Made by a program: the position numbers and the translations under genes. A DNA stretch of 64,000 nt from Comamonas sp. JUb58. Lineage in GTDB: Bacteria; Pseudomonadota; Gammaproteobacteria; Burkholderiales; Burkholderiaceae_C. Numbering within the stretch: position 1 is the first letter of the stretch; each line of letters begins with the position of its first letter. Below the pieces are notes generated by a model. It worked only from the letters and a program-made list of their open reading frames with translations. It searched no databases and was not told the origin of the DNA. This document shows, piece after piece, positions 51,315 through 60,183 of the stretch. Location of the stretch: the NCBI RefSeq assembly GCF_004364775.1, contig NZ_SOAL01000010.1:168134-232133 (forward strand). The letters run 5' to 3'.

Positions 51315-51995
51315 GTGATCGAGCTGTACCACTGTGTGAGCGCGCGCTCGTTCCGCGCGCTATGGATGCTGGAAGAGCTGGGCCTGCCCTACCGGCTGCA
51401 GATGCTGCCCTTTCCGCCCCGCGCACTGGCCAAGCACTATCTGGCACTCAACCCACTGGGCACCGTGCCGCTGCTGATTGACGGCGACACGCGCATGACC
51501 GAGTCCGCCGCCATCTGCCAGTACCTGGCAAGCCGCGACCCCGCCCAGCGCCTGGACGTACAGCCCAGCGACCCCGCCTATGGCAGCTACCTTAACTGGC
51601 TGCACATGTCCGATGCGACCCTGACCTTTCCGCAGACCCTGGTGCTGCGTTACCACTTCTTTGAGCCGGCCGTGCGGCGCCAGCCCCAGGTGGCCGAAGA
51701 CTATGAGCGCTGGTTTCTGGGCCGGCTGCGCGCGCTGGAGACCGCCGCCCAGGCCATGCCGGCTGATCAGCCCTACCTCTGCGCAGGCCGTTTCACGGCC
51801 GCCGATGTGGCCGTGGGCTATGCGCTGATGCTGTCGGACTACCTGGGCATGTCCTCGCAATGGGGGCCGGCCACCCAGCACTACTGGATGCACCTGCAGC
51901 AGCGTGCCGCCTTTCTGCGCAGCCTGGAGGCCGAAAAGCAGGCCGCGCTGGACCAGCAGATCGACCCCATTCCGTCGCCGTTGATCCGGCCCTGA
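51315..51995 (+). CDS. Glutathione S-transferase family protein
   Basis: This 226-residue protein has a thioredoxin-fold N-terminal domain (about 1-75) with SARSFRALWMLEELGLPY and the NPLGTVPLLIDGD glutathione-site segment with TESAAICQYL, then an all-helical C-terminal domain (TAADVAVGYAL). I chose the GTG at 51315 because GGAG lies seven bases upstream. The next ligase gene begins 22 bases after its stop. A catabolic or detoxifying role is possible. Confidence 0.88.
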   Translation: MIELYHCVSARSFRALWMLEELGLPYRLQMLPFPPRALAKHYLALNPLGTVPLLIDGDTRMTESAAICQYLASRDPAQRLDVQPSDPAYGSYLNWLHMSDATLTFPQTLVLRYHFFEPAVRRQPQVAEDYERWFLGRLRALETAAQAMPADQPYLCAGRFTAADVAVGYALMLSDYLGMSSQWGPATQHYWMHLQQRAAFLRSLEAEKQAALDQQIDPIPSPLIRP

Positions 51996-52017
51996 CCTTG
52001 CCTGGAAGCCCCTCGAC

Positions 52018-53646
52018 ATGATCGCCATCACCGACCAGACCACCATTGGCCAGGCACTGCAGGCCGCCATTGCGCGCTACCCCGACAACAGCCTGCTGGC
52101 GGTGCCGGCCAACCCCAAGCGCAGCTACCTGCCCGAGGGCTGCGAGTTCAGCTACACCCAGGCCGGCGCCCATATTGCGCGGCTGCAGGCCTGCTACCAG
52201 GCGGCCGGCTATGGCGTGGGCCACCGCGTCGGGCTGTTTCTGGAAAGCCGGCCCGAGCACCTCTGGCACAAGCTGGCGATGAACAGCCTGGGCATCTGCT
52301 GTGTGCCCATCAACCCCGACTACAAGCGCCGCGAGCTGAACTACCTGATCGACCATGCGCAGCTGGACCTGGTCGTCTGCCTGCCCGAGCGGCTGGAGGC
52401 GCTGCAGCAGTCGCTGCAGGACACGCGCAACCAGCCGGCCCTGGTCTGCACCGATCCACAAGATGGCAGCGCCATCACGCTGCCACCGGCACGCTCGCAG
52501 CCCTCGGGCAGCCTGAGCGCCGACACGCCGGCAAGCATCCTCTACACCTCGGGCACCACCGGCCAGCCCAAGGGCTGTGTGCTGTCGCATGCCTATGAGC
52601 TGGCCGCTGGCAAGTGGTATGCGTCCCACCCCGGCCATGTGTCGATCCAGGAAGGCCGCGAGCGCCTGTTCAACCCGCTGCCGCTGTTCCATGTCAACGC
52701 CTCCATCCTGTCGTTCTACTGCATGCTGCTGAGCGGCGGCTGCCAGATCCAGACCGACCGCTTTCAGCCCAGCCGCTGGTGGGAAGAGGTGGCCCGCAGC
52801 CGCGCCACCATCGTCCACTACCTGGGCGTGATCATTCCGCTGCTGCTCAAGCAGCCGCCGTCCGACTGGGAAAAACAGCACTGTGTGCGCTTTGGCTATG
52901 GCGCCGGGGTGGAGCCGCAACTGCATGCCGCTTTCGAGCAGCGTTTCGGCTTTCCGCTGATCGAGCTCTGGGGCATGACCGAGGTGGTGCGCACCATCTC
53001 CGACCATGGCGACGACCGCCAGGTGGGCACACGCTCCTTTGGCCGTGGTGCCCCCGGGTTGGAGGTGCTGGTGGCCGATGAGAGCGGCCAGCCGGTGCCG
53101 CCCGGCACCCCCGGCGAGATGCTGGTGCGCTACTCGGCCGAGACACCGCGCAAGCATTTTTTCAGCGAGTACCTGGACAACCCCGAGGCCACCGCCAAGG
53201 CCTGGGAAGGCGGCTGGTTCCACACCGGCGATGTGGTGCTGCAGGACCCCGATGGCTTGCTGCACTTCATGGACCGGCGCAAGAACATCATCCGCCGCTC
53301 TGGCGAGAACATTGCGGCCGCCGAGGTGGAGGCCGTGCTGCTGTCCCACCCCAAGGTGCACCAGGTGGCCGTGCTGGCCGCGCCCGATGACATCCGCGAA
53401 GAAGAGGTGCTGGCCAGCATTGTGCTGACGGACGGCGTGGCGCCCGGCACCGCCATCTGCCAGGAGCTGTTTGCGTTCTGCCAGCAGGAGATGGCCTATT
53501 ACAAAGTGCCAGGCTGGTGGTGGTTCACCAATGAGATCCCCACCACGGGCACGCAGAAGATCCAGAAGCACCGGATCTTGGCGGCAGGCCAGGATGTGCG
53601 CAGCCTGCCCCAGGTGCTGGACATGCGGGCGCACAAAAAGCGCTGA
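52018..53646 (+). CDS. AMP-dependent acyl-CoA ligase (CaiC-like)
   Basis: This 542-residue adenylate-forming enzyme has the P-loop LYTSGTTGQPKGCVLSH, the WGMTEVVRT motif, the hinge GLLHFMDRRKNIIRRSGENIAAAEVE and C-terminal Lys near TGTQKIQKHR. CaiC-type enzymes activate carnitine-like or unusual acids. It follows the GST gene closely and is convergent with the GMC oxidoreductase gene. It may activate the acid formed from the alcohol oxidised by the neighbouring oxidoreductases. Confidence 0.88.
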   Translation: MIAITDQTTIGQALQAAIARYPDNSLLAVPANPKRSYLPEGCEFSYTQAGAHIARLQACYQAAGYGVGHRVGLFLESRPEHLWHKLAMNSLGICCVPINPDYKRRELNYLIDHAQLDLVVCLPERLEALQQSLQDTRNQPALVCTDPQDGSAITLPPARSQPSGSLSADTPASILYTSGTTGQPKGCVLSHAYELAAGKWYASHPGHVSIQEGRERLFNPLPLFHVNASILSFYCMLLSGGCQIQTDRFQPSRWWEEVARSRATIVHYLGVIIPLLLKQPPSDWEKQHCVRFGYGAGVEPQLHAAFEQRFGFPLIELWGMTEVVRTISDHGDDRQVGTRSFGRGAPGLEVLVADESGQPVPPGTPGEMLVRYSAETPRKHFFSEYLDNPEATAKAWEGGWFHTGDVVLQDPDGLLHFMDRRKNIIRRSGENIAAAEVEAVLLSHPKVHQVAVLAAPDDIREEEVLASIVLTDGVAPGTAICQELFAFCQQEMAYYKVPGWWWFTNEIPTTGTQKIQKHRILAAGQDVRSLPQVLDMRAHKKR

Positions 53647-53688
53647 CGGCGCTGGGCCCGCTGCTGCACTGCAAGCTGGGCCAGCTGT

Positions 53689-55305
53689 CTAGCCTGCGCG
53701 GCGCAGCAGGTCCGCACCCTTTTCGCCAATCATCATCGTGGCCGCACAGGTGTTGGCCGAGGTGATCTCGGGCATCACCGAGGCATCGATCACCCGCAGC
53801 CCCTCAAGGCCATGCACGCGCAGCTGGGCATCGACGACGGCACCGGCCTCAGGCCGGGGGCCCATGCGCGCCGTGCCGTTGAGGTGGTAGGACGAGACAC
53901 CGTAGCGGTAGATAAAGTCCAGGATCTCGTCATCGGACTGCACCTGCGGCCCGGGCATGACCTCGTCCACCCGGTACGGCGCCAACGCCTGGCTCTGCAG
54001 CAAGGCGCGGGCCTGGCGCACACCGCGAATAAGGGTCTGGCGGTCGCCCTCTTCCGCCAGATAGCGCGGCTGCACGACTGGGTCGGCCAGCGGATCAGCC
54101 GATGCTAGCTGCACCGTGCCCATGCTCTGCGGCCGGTGCTGCCAGACGCCGCAGGTCATGCCCGGAAACACATCGAGCTGGCCCACATAGCCTTCACGGT
54201 AGCTGGCCGGGGAGAACACGCCTTGCAGATCGGGCCGCTCCAGCCCCGGCTGCGAGGCCGCAAACCAGTGCACCACCGAGGGGCTGAGCTGCAGGATATT
54301 GGGCTTGCCGCGCAGCCATTGCCAGGCCTGGCCCCAGAGGCGTGGCACACGCGCCAGTTCGTTGATCGTGGTGGCGTTCTTTACCGATGCGACCAGCCGC
54401 ACCGAGAAATGGTCCTTGAGGTGCTGGCCCACACCGGGCAGGTGCACCTGGGTGGCAATGCCCAAAGCACGCAGCCGCTCGCCATCGCCAATGCCCGACA
54501 GCTGCAGCAGCTTGGGCGTGTTGATGGCGCCGGCGCTGACGACCACCTCGCGCCGCGCCATCACCTGGCGCCGCACGCCGTCCTGCAGGTACTCCACACC
54601 ACAGGCGCGGCCGCCCTCGACCAGAATGCGCAGCGCCTGCGCGTGGGTCCGCACATCCAGGTTGCCGCGCCGCACAGCCGGGCGCAGAAAGCAGCCCGCC
54701 GTGCTCATGCGCCAGCCGTTGTGGATGCTGCGCTGGAAATAGCCCACGCCTTGCTGGTAGGCGCCGTTGTAGTCCGGGTTGCGCGCCAGGCCCTGCTCGG
54801 CGGCGCCGTCCAGAAAGGCCTCGCAAATCGGGTGCGGCCAGTGTGGCAGGCTGACCTTGAGCGGCCCGTTGTGGCCGCGCAGTGCCGGATCGCCGCCATC
54901 GACAAAATGCTCGCTGCGCTGGAAATACGGCAGCACCTCGTCATAGGACCAACCGGCATTGCCCTGCGCCGCCCAGCCGTCGAAATCCTCGCGCTGGCCC
55001 CGGTTGTAGACCAGGCCATTGATGGAGGTGGAGCCGCCCAAGGTCTTGCCCTGGGGCAGCGGAATGCGCCGGCCGCCGGTGCGCTCGGTCGGCTCGGAGC
55101 TGAACTGCCAGGCCACCGCCGGGTTGAAGATCACCTTGATGAAGCCGGCCGGCAGCTTGAGGTAGGGCCGGTGGTCGGGCGGGCCGGCTTCGAGCACGCA
55201 GATGCGCAGCGCCGGGTCCTCGCCCAAACGGGCGGCCACGATGGCACCGGCCGCACCGCTGCCGACCACCACATAGTCAAAACTGTCGGCTGCCGGCGCG
55301 CTCAT
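53689..55305 (-). CDS. GMC-family FAD-dependent alcohol oxidoreductase (copy A)
   Basis: This 538-residue flavoenzyme has the FAD dinucleotide motif VVGSGAAGAIVAARL, the GGSTSINGLVYNRG GMC signature 1 near 80, signature 2 with GAINTPKLLQLSGIG near 258, and catalytic His in YHLNGTARMG near 470. It oxidises alcohols (choline dehydrogenase-like family). Its ATG overlaps the LivF stop by four bases (ATGA), so it is part of the transporter operon, which is a strong hint that the imported compound is its substrate. Confidence 0.9.
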   Translation of the reverse strand: MSAPAADSFDYVVVGSGAAGAIVAARLGEDPALRICVLEAGPPDHRPYLKLPAGFIKVIFNPAVAWQFSSEPTERTGGRRIPLPQGKTLGGSTSINGLVYNRGQREDFDGWAAQGNAGWSYDEVLPYFQRSEHFVDGGDPALRGHNGPLKVSLPHWPHPICEAFLDGAAEQGLARNPDYNGAYQQGVGYFQRSIHNGWRMSTAGCFLRPAVRRGNLDVRTHAQALRILVEGGRACGVEYLQDGVRRQVMARREVVVSAGAINTPKLLQLSGIGDGERLRALGIATQVHLPGVGQHLKDHFSVRLVASVKNATTINELARVPRLWGQAWQWLRGKPNILQLSPSVVHWFAASQPGLERPDLQGVFSPASYREGYVGQLDVFPGMTCGVWQHRPQSMGTVQLASADPLADPVVQPRYLAEEGDRQTLIRGVRQARALLQSQALAPYRVDEVMPGPQVQSDDEILDFIYRYGVSSYHLNGTARMGPRPEAGAVVDAQLRVHGLEGLRVIDASVMPEITSANTCAATMMIGEKGADLLRRAG

Positions 55306-56033
55306 GCATGGGCTCCCAGGTAGGCGGCACGCACCTTGGGGTCGCGCCGCAGATCGGCAGCCGCACCCTGCAGGGTGAAGTGGCCGGTCTCCAGCACATA
55401 GGCCCGGTCGGCCACCGCCAGCGCCTGGTTGGCCATCTGCTCGACCAGCAAGATGGTCACCCCTTGTGCCTTGAGCTGGCGCACGATCGCAAAGATCTCC
55501 TTGACGATCAGCGGCGCCAGGCCCAGCGAGGGCTCATCGAGCAGCAGCAGCTTGGGCCGCGACATCAGGGCGCGCGCAATGGCCAGCATTTGCTGCTCGC
55601 CGCCGGACATGGTGCCAGCCATCTGCGCGCGGCGCTCCCGCAGCCGGGGGAAGGTGTTGAACTGCTGCTCCACATCGGCAGCAATCGCGGCGGCGCCATC
55701 CTTGCGGTGGTAGGCGCCCAGCAGCAGGTTGTCATGCACGCTCTGGTCGGCAAACACCTGGCGGCCTTCGGGCGACTGGGCAATGCCAAAGGGCACGCGC
55801 AGGTGGCCGGGCATGCGGGTGATGTCCTGGCCCAGAAACTCGATGCGGCCCGCCGCTGTGGGCTCCAGGCCCGAGATGGCCTTCATCAAGGTGCTCTTGC
55901 CCGCGCCATTGCCACCGATGATGGTGACCACCTCACCGGCATGCACCTGCAGCGACACCCCTTTGAGCGCCTGCACGGCACCGTAGTGCAGCTCCAGCGC
56001 CTCGACACGCAGCAATGGTGTTTGCTCAGGCAT
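55302..56033 (-). CDS. livF: Branched-chain-amino-acid-type ABC transporter ATPase LivF
   Basis: This 243-residue ATPase has Walker A GGNGAGKST, signature MSGGEQQMLAIARAL and Walker B LLLLDEPSLGL. It ends in LivF-type AAYLG. GGAGG lies five bases before the ATG, which overlaps the livMG stop by eight bases. The HAAT-family transporters also move amides, urea and aromatic acids, so the substrate may not be an amino acid. Confidence 0.93.
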   Translation of the reverse strand: MPEQTPLLRVEALELHYGAVQALKGVSLQVHAGEVVTIIGGNGAGKSTLMKAISGLEPTAAGRIEFLGQDITRMPGHLRVPFGIAQSPEGRQVFADQSVHDNLLLGAYHRKDGAAAIAADVEQQFNTFPRLRERRAQMAGTMSGGEQQMLAIARALMSRPKLLLLDEPSLGLAPLIVKEIFAIVRQLKAQGVTILLVEQMANQALAVADRAYVLETGHFTLQGAAADLRRDPKVRAAYLGAHA

Positions 56034-57846
56034 GCTTGCCTCCGTTCATCGCTTCGTCCTCGGTTTCATCGTCGCTGCCTAGGTAGGCGGCTATCACGCG
56101 CGGATTGCTTTGCACCTGCTGGGGCGTGCCCTCGGCAATCTTCTGACCATAGTCGAGCACGATCACGTGGTCGGACACGGCCATCACCAGGTCCATGTGG
56201 TGCTCGATCAGCAGCACGGTGATGCCCAGATCGCGGATGCGCGCAATCACCTGGATCAGTTCCTGCGTCTCCTGCGGGTTGAGGCCGGCGGCCGGCTCAT
56301 CGAGCAGCAGCAAACGCGGGTGGGTGGCCAGCGCGCGCGCCAGCTCCAGCCGGCGCTGCAAGCCATAGGGCAGGCTGCCTGCGGTGTGCAGCGCCTTGTC
56401 GCGCAGATGCAGGCGGTCGAGGATCTGCAAGGCTTCATCCCGCGCAGCCAGCTCGGCGCGCCGGGCCTTGCCCACACCTATCAGGCTGGCAAAGAAGCCC
56501 GCCTGGATATGCGCATGCAGGCCCACCTTGACGTTGTCGAGCACCGTCATATCGCTGAACAGCCGCAGGTTCTGGAAGGTGCGGCCCAGGCCCATGCGGG
56601 CGATCCGGTTGGGTGAGACACCCACAATGCTCTGGCCCGCAAACTGGATGGAGCCGCGCTCGGGCACCACAATGCCCGACAGGATATTGAGCAAGGTGGT
56701 CTTGCCCGCGCCATTGGGCCCGATCAGCGAATGCACATGGCCGGGCTTGATGCAGAGATCTACCTCATTGGTAGGCACCACGCCACCATAGGCCTTGTAG
56801 ATGCCGCGACCGTCCAGCAAACCCTCGGCGCCGGTGCTGGCCAGCGGCGCGGCCGATTTGAGCTGCCAGGCCGGCAGATCCTGCGGCAACTGCGGCGTGG
56901 GCAGCAAGCCAGGCGCATATTTGCGCGCCAGGCTGCGCAAGGTGCCAGCCAGGCCATTGGGCATGGCGTACAGCGCAAACAGCAGCAGCGCACCATAGGT
57001 GAAATGCTGCACGCCCGGCCAGCGCGACAGCAGCGAATCGAGCAAGGTCAGCACCACCGCGCCCAGCAGCGGCCCGTAGACGGAGTTACCGCCAAACAGC
57101 ACCACCAGCAGGAAGAACACCGACAGGTTGAAGGTGATGAAGTCGGAGTTGATGTACTGGTTCTGCTGCGTGATCAGCGCGCCGGCAATGCCGCAGGTAA
57201 AGGCGCTGATGACAAAGGCCAGCACCTTGAACTTGTAGACGCTGACGCCCACGCTCTCGGCCGCCACCTCGGCGGTGTTGACGGCCATGAAGGCGCGGCC
57301 AAAACGGCCCGCCAGCAGGTGGCGGAACATGATATGCAGCACCACGCAGAGGGCCAGCACAAACCAGACCCAGTGCGAGGACGCAAACATCTGATCGCCC
57401 AGCTTCAAAGGCACCACGCCATAGATGCCCTGCTGACCGGCAAACACATCCTGCCATTCCGAGACCACCTTCTCGACGACGATGCCAAAGCCAATGGTCA
57501 CCATGGCCAGCGCCGGGCCCTTGACCCGCAGCGCCGGCAGCGCAATCACCACGCCAAACAGGCCGGCCAGCACACCGGCCATCGCAAACGCGGCCCAGGG
57601 GTTCCAGCCCCAGCGGGTGGTGAGCAGGGCCACCGCATAGGCGCCCACGGCAAACAGGCCGGCATGGCCCAGCGATTTCTGGCCGGTGTAGTTCACCAGC
57701 ACATTCAGCCCGGAGGCAGCGATGTAGTTCACCCCGATCAGAAAGACGATGCGCAGGTAGAAGTCATTGCTGGTCATCAGCGGGATGGCGGCCACCAGCG
57801 CCGCCACCAGGGCCAGCCAGCCGTAGTGCTTGATCTCGCTGTTCAT
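56026..57846 (-). CDS. LivM-LivG fusion (permease plus ATPase in one polypeptide)
   Basis: This 606-residue protein joins LivM (about 1-330, 8-10 helices with GQKSLGHAGLFAVGAYAVALL and the EAA-like FGGNSVYGPLLGAVVL) to LivG (about 376-600, Walker A GPNGAGKTT, Walker B LLLDEPAAGLNP, LivG-type LLIEHHMDLVM) through a Pro/Ala/Leu-rich linker (about 335-375). Separate LivM and LivG are the norm. The ATG at 57846 shares one base with the livH stop (TGATG). Both domains look complete, and no stop or frameshift separates them. Confidence 0.92.
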   Translation of the reverse strand: MNSEIKHYGWLALVAALVAAIPLMTSNDFYLRIVFLIGVNYIAASGLNVLVNYTGQKSLGHAGLFAVGAYAVALLTTRWGWNPWAAFAMAGVLAGLFGVVIALPALRVKGPALAMVTIGFGIVVEKVVSEWQDVFAGQQGIYGVVPLKLGDQMFASSHWVWFVLALCVVLHIMFRHLLAGRFGRAFMAVNTAEVAAESVGVSVYKFKVLAFVISAFTCGIAGALITQQNQYINSDFITFNLSVFFLLVVLFGGNSVYGPLLGAVVLTLLDSLLSRWPGVQHFTYGALLLFALYAMPNGLAGTLRSLARKYAPGLLPTPQLPQDLPAWQLKSAAPLASTGAEGLLDGRGIYKAYGGVVPTNEVDLCIKPGHVHSLIGPNGAGKTTLLNILSGIVVPERGSIQFAGQSIVGVSPNRIARMGLGRTFQNLRLFSDMTVLDNVKVGLHAHIQAGFFASLIGVGKARRAELAARDEALQILDRLHLRDKALHTAGSLPYGLQRRLELARALATHPRLLLLDEPAAGLNPQETQELIQVIARIRDLGITVLLIEHHMDLVMAVSDHVIVLDYGQKIAEGTPQQVQSNPRVIAAYLGSDDETEDEAMNGGKHA

Positions 57847-58766
57847 CAGACTTTCTCCACGATCTTCTGGCCCAGCAGGCCCTGGGGCCGCACCACCAGC
57901 ACCACGATGATCAGCAAGAAGATGCTGATCTCGCGCATCTCCGCCTGCCACAGGCCCACCAGCGCTTCAATCAGGCCCAGCACAAAGCCGCCCAGCATGC
58001 AGCCGCGTGGGCTGGTCAGCCCACCCAGAATCGCGGACGAGAAGGCCTTGAGCGCCAGGCTCATGCCCATGAAGACCGATGCCGTGGTGATGGGCGCAAT
58101 CAGCAAACCGGCCAGGCCCGCCAGGCTGGAGCTGATGACAAAGGCCAGCACGACGATGGCCGTCACATTGATGCCCATCAAGGTAGCGGCGCTGCCGCTT
58201 TGCGCCACGGCGCGCACGGCCTTGCCGATACGGGTGTGGCGCATCACATAATCGAGCGCCAACAACACAGCCACGCTGCAGACCAGCACCAGCACCTCTT
58301 GCGGCAGCACACCGGCATTGCCGATGCGCAGCACCTCGCTGCCCAACGGCGAGGGCATGACCAGCGGCGCAGGGCCCCAGATGGCCAGCGCCGTGTTCTG
58401 GATGATGATGCCAAAGCCGATGGTGCTCATCACCCAGGCCATGCCGCCGCGCCCAACAAAGGGCCGCACGGCCGCGTAGTACAGCAGCAGGCCCAGCAGC
58501 GCCAGAACGGCCATCGTGCCCAGCAGGCTGAGCACATAGCGCCACAGGCTGACATCGGCGGGCACCAGGCTGTCGGTGATGTTCTTGCCGGCAAGCAGCA
58601 GCAGCACCGACACCGCGACAAACGCGCCCGCGACCAGGAACTCGCCCTGGCCAAAATTCAAGGTCTTGGTGGTGTTGAAGGTGATGTTGAAGCCCACCGC
58701 CACCAAGGCATAAATACTTCCCAAGGCCAGCCCGCTAAAGACCGCCTGCAGTATCGAATCCAGCAT
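57846..58766 (-). CDS. livH: Branched-chain-amino-acid-type ABC transporter permease LivH
   Basis: This 306-residue membrane subunit has eight helices and the LivH hallmarks GLALGSIYALVAVGFNITFNT and GRALRAVAQ-like GKAVRAVAQSGSAATLMGINV. GGGG lies five bases before the ATG at 58766; the GTG at 58781 is less likely. A terminator-like hairpin lies between the binding-protein gene and this one, so it should be made at a lower level than LivK. Confidence 0.92.
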   Translation of the reverse strand: MLDSILQAVFSGLALGSIYALVAVGFNITFNTTKTLNFGQGEFLVAGAFVAVSVLLLLAGKNITDSLVPADVSLWRYVLSLLGTMAVLALLGLLLYYAAVRPFVGRGGMAWVMSTIGFGIIIQNTALAIWGPAPLVMPSPLGSEVLRIGNAGVLPQEVLVLVCSVAVLLALDYVMRHTRIGKAVRAVAQSGSAATLMGINVTAIVVLAFVISSSLAGLAGLLIAPITTASVFMGMSLALKAFSSAILGGLTSPRGCMLGGFVLGLIEALVGLWQAEMREISIFLLIIVVLVVRPQGLLGQKIVEKV

Positions 58767-58790
58767 ACGCACCCCAGACACATTGCCGCT

Positions 58791-58834
58791 AAAAAAACCA
58801 GGCCTGCGGACCGCATGGGGCGGGCGCAGGCCTG
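58791..58834 (-). terminator. Attenuator-like terminator between livK and livH
   Basis: CAGGCCTGCG and CGCAGGCCTG form a 10-bp stem (58799-58834), followed on the minus strand by a 7-base U tract. It sits 14 bases after the binding-protein stop, ahead of livH, and would favour excess binding protein. Confidence 0.7.
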
Positions 58835-58847
58835 ACGAGTCGATGCC

Positions 58848-60041
58848 TTACTTCTTCAGATCCGCGGGCGTCAGCGACTTGTAGACGCTGTCTTCAAATC
58901 GCACCACATCGCTGCCCTTCCAGCGGGCGAGGTAGAAGTCGCTCACGCTCAGGCCTTCGTGGTTGGTCTTGCTGAAGGGCTTGTCATAGGTCTTGATCAC
59001 GCCCTCGGTGCTGTTCAGGTTCTCCAGCGCAGCGGCGACCTTCTCGCCATCGGTGCTGTTGGCCTGCTTCATCGCAGCGGCCAGCAGCATCACCGAGTCA
59101 TAGGCCTGGGCGGCGCAGGGGAAGGTGGTCAGGGTCGGGAAGTTCACGCGCACGCGCTGGCCCAGGGCCTTGGTCTTGGCGGAGGTGTCTTCGGTCGTCG
59201 AGGCAGCCATGATCAGGTGCTCAGCCAGCTTGGTGCCCGCCATCTTGGGCAGCAGCGAGCTCAGGTTGCCCCAGGTGCCCAGGGTCGTGGGCATGTAGTT
59301 GATCTTCTCCATGCTGCGCAGCACCTGGGCGGCGCCATCGGCAATGCCGTAGATGATCACGGTGTCCGCACCCGCCGCCTTGATCTTGTTGAGCTGCGAG
59401 GTCATGTCCGTGTCCTTGGGACCGTACTTCTCGACCGCAACGGGCTTGACGCCGTGCAGCGCCAGAATCTCGGTCGCATCCTTGATGCCGCCCTGGCCGT
59501 AGCCGGTAGAGTCCGCCAGGATGGCGATCTTCTTGTCCTTCGAGGCCTTGACGGCATAGGCACCCAGCAAGGCGACCTGCTCGCGGTCCACCATCGAGAT
59601 GCGGTAGAGGTAGTTCTGCGGCTCTTTGGCGTAGCGCGTGGTGATTTCGGTGGCGGTACCGATGGGCACGATCACCGGCACCTTCTTTTGCTGCGGAATA
59701 TGCAGCCAGGCCAGCGCATTGCCGGAGTTGGCCGGGCCCACGATGCCGCTGACCTTCTCGCTGTCGATCAGCTCCTGCACGGTCTGGATGGCCTTGGGCG
59801 GTGTGCCCTGGTCATCACGGATGACGCCGACCAGCTTGCGGCCCATGATGCCGCCGGCCTTGTTGATGTCCTCGATAGCGGCTTCAAAGCCCCAGCGGCC
59901 CGAGATACCCAGCTCGGCCACGCCGCTGGCCGATTGGTCGGCGGTGTAGCCGATCTTGATGTCCTGGGCCTGGGCCGAAAAGGCAAAAGCGCTGGTAACC
60001 AACGCCGCAGCCTGCGTCAAACGATAGACGACCTTGTACAT
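58848..60041 (-). CDS. livK: Branched-chain-amino-acid-type ABC transporter substrate-binding protein
   Basis: This 397-residue periplasmic protein has a signal peptide cut near AFSAQAQ, the start DIKIGYTADQSASG and type-I periplasmic fold segments (VGPANSGNALAW; YGQGGIKDATEIL). It is about 30 residues longer than E. coli LivK. AAGGAG lies seven bases before the ATG. It probably binds the compound that the adjacent GMC oxidoreductases act on, but the substrate cannot be read from sequence. Confidence 0.9.
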   Translation of the reverse strand: MYKVVYRLTQAAALVTSAFAFSAQAQDIKIGYTADQSASGVAELGISGRWGFEAAIEDINKAGGIMGRKLVGVIRDDQGTPPKAIQTVQELIDSEKVSGIVGPANSGNALAWLHIPQQKKVPVIVPIGTATEITTRYAKEPQNYLYRISMVDREQVALLGAYAVKASKDKKIAILADSTGYGQGGIKDATEILALHGVKPVAVEKYGPKDTDMTSQLNKIKAAGADTVIIYGIADGAAQVLRSMEKINYMPTTLGTWGNLSSLLPKMAGTKLAEHLIMAASTTEDTSAKTKALGQRVRVNFPTLTTFPCAAQAYDSVMLLAAAMKQANSTDGEKVAAALENLNSTEGVIKTYDKPFSKTNHEGLSVSDFYLARWKGSDVVRFEDSVYKSLTPADLKK

Positions 60042-60183
60042 GTTTGTCTCCTTGCTTTGTTGTCAAAATCTCTTGCTGAACCTCTCTAGCACGCACGAGG
60101 CCCTTGTCTTCTTCAATATAGCGGCGGATGCCGCAAACGCTCTTCTGGGTTTCTCCTAGGTAAGATTTCGTAACTACAACCCC

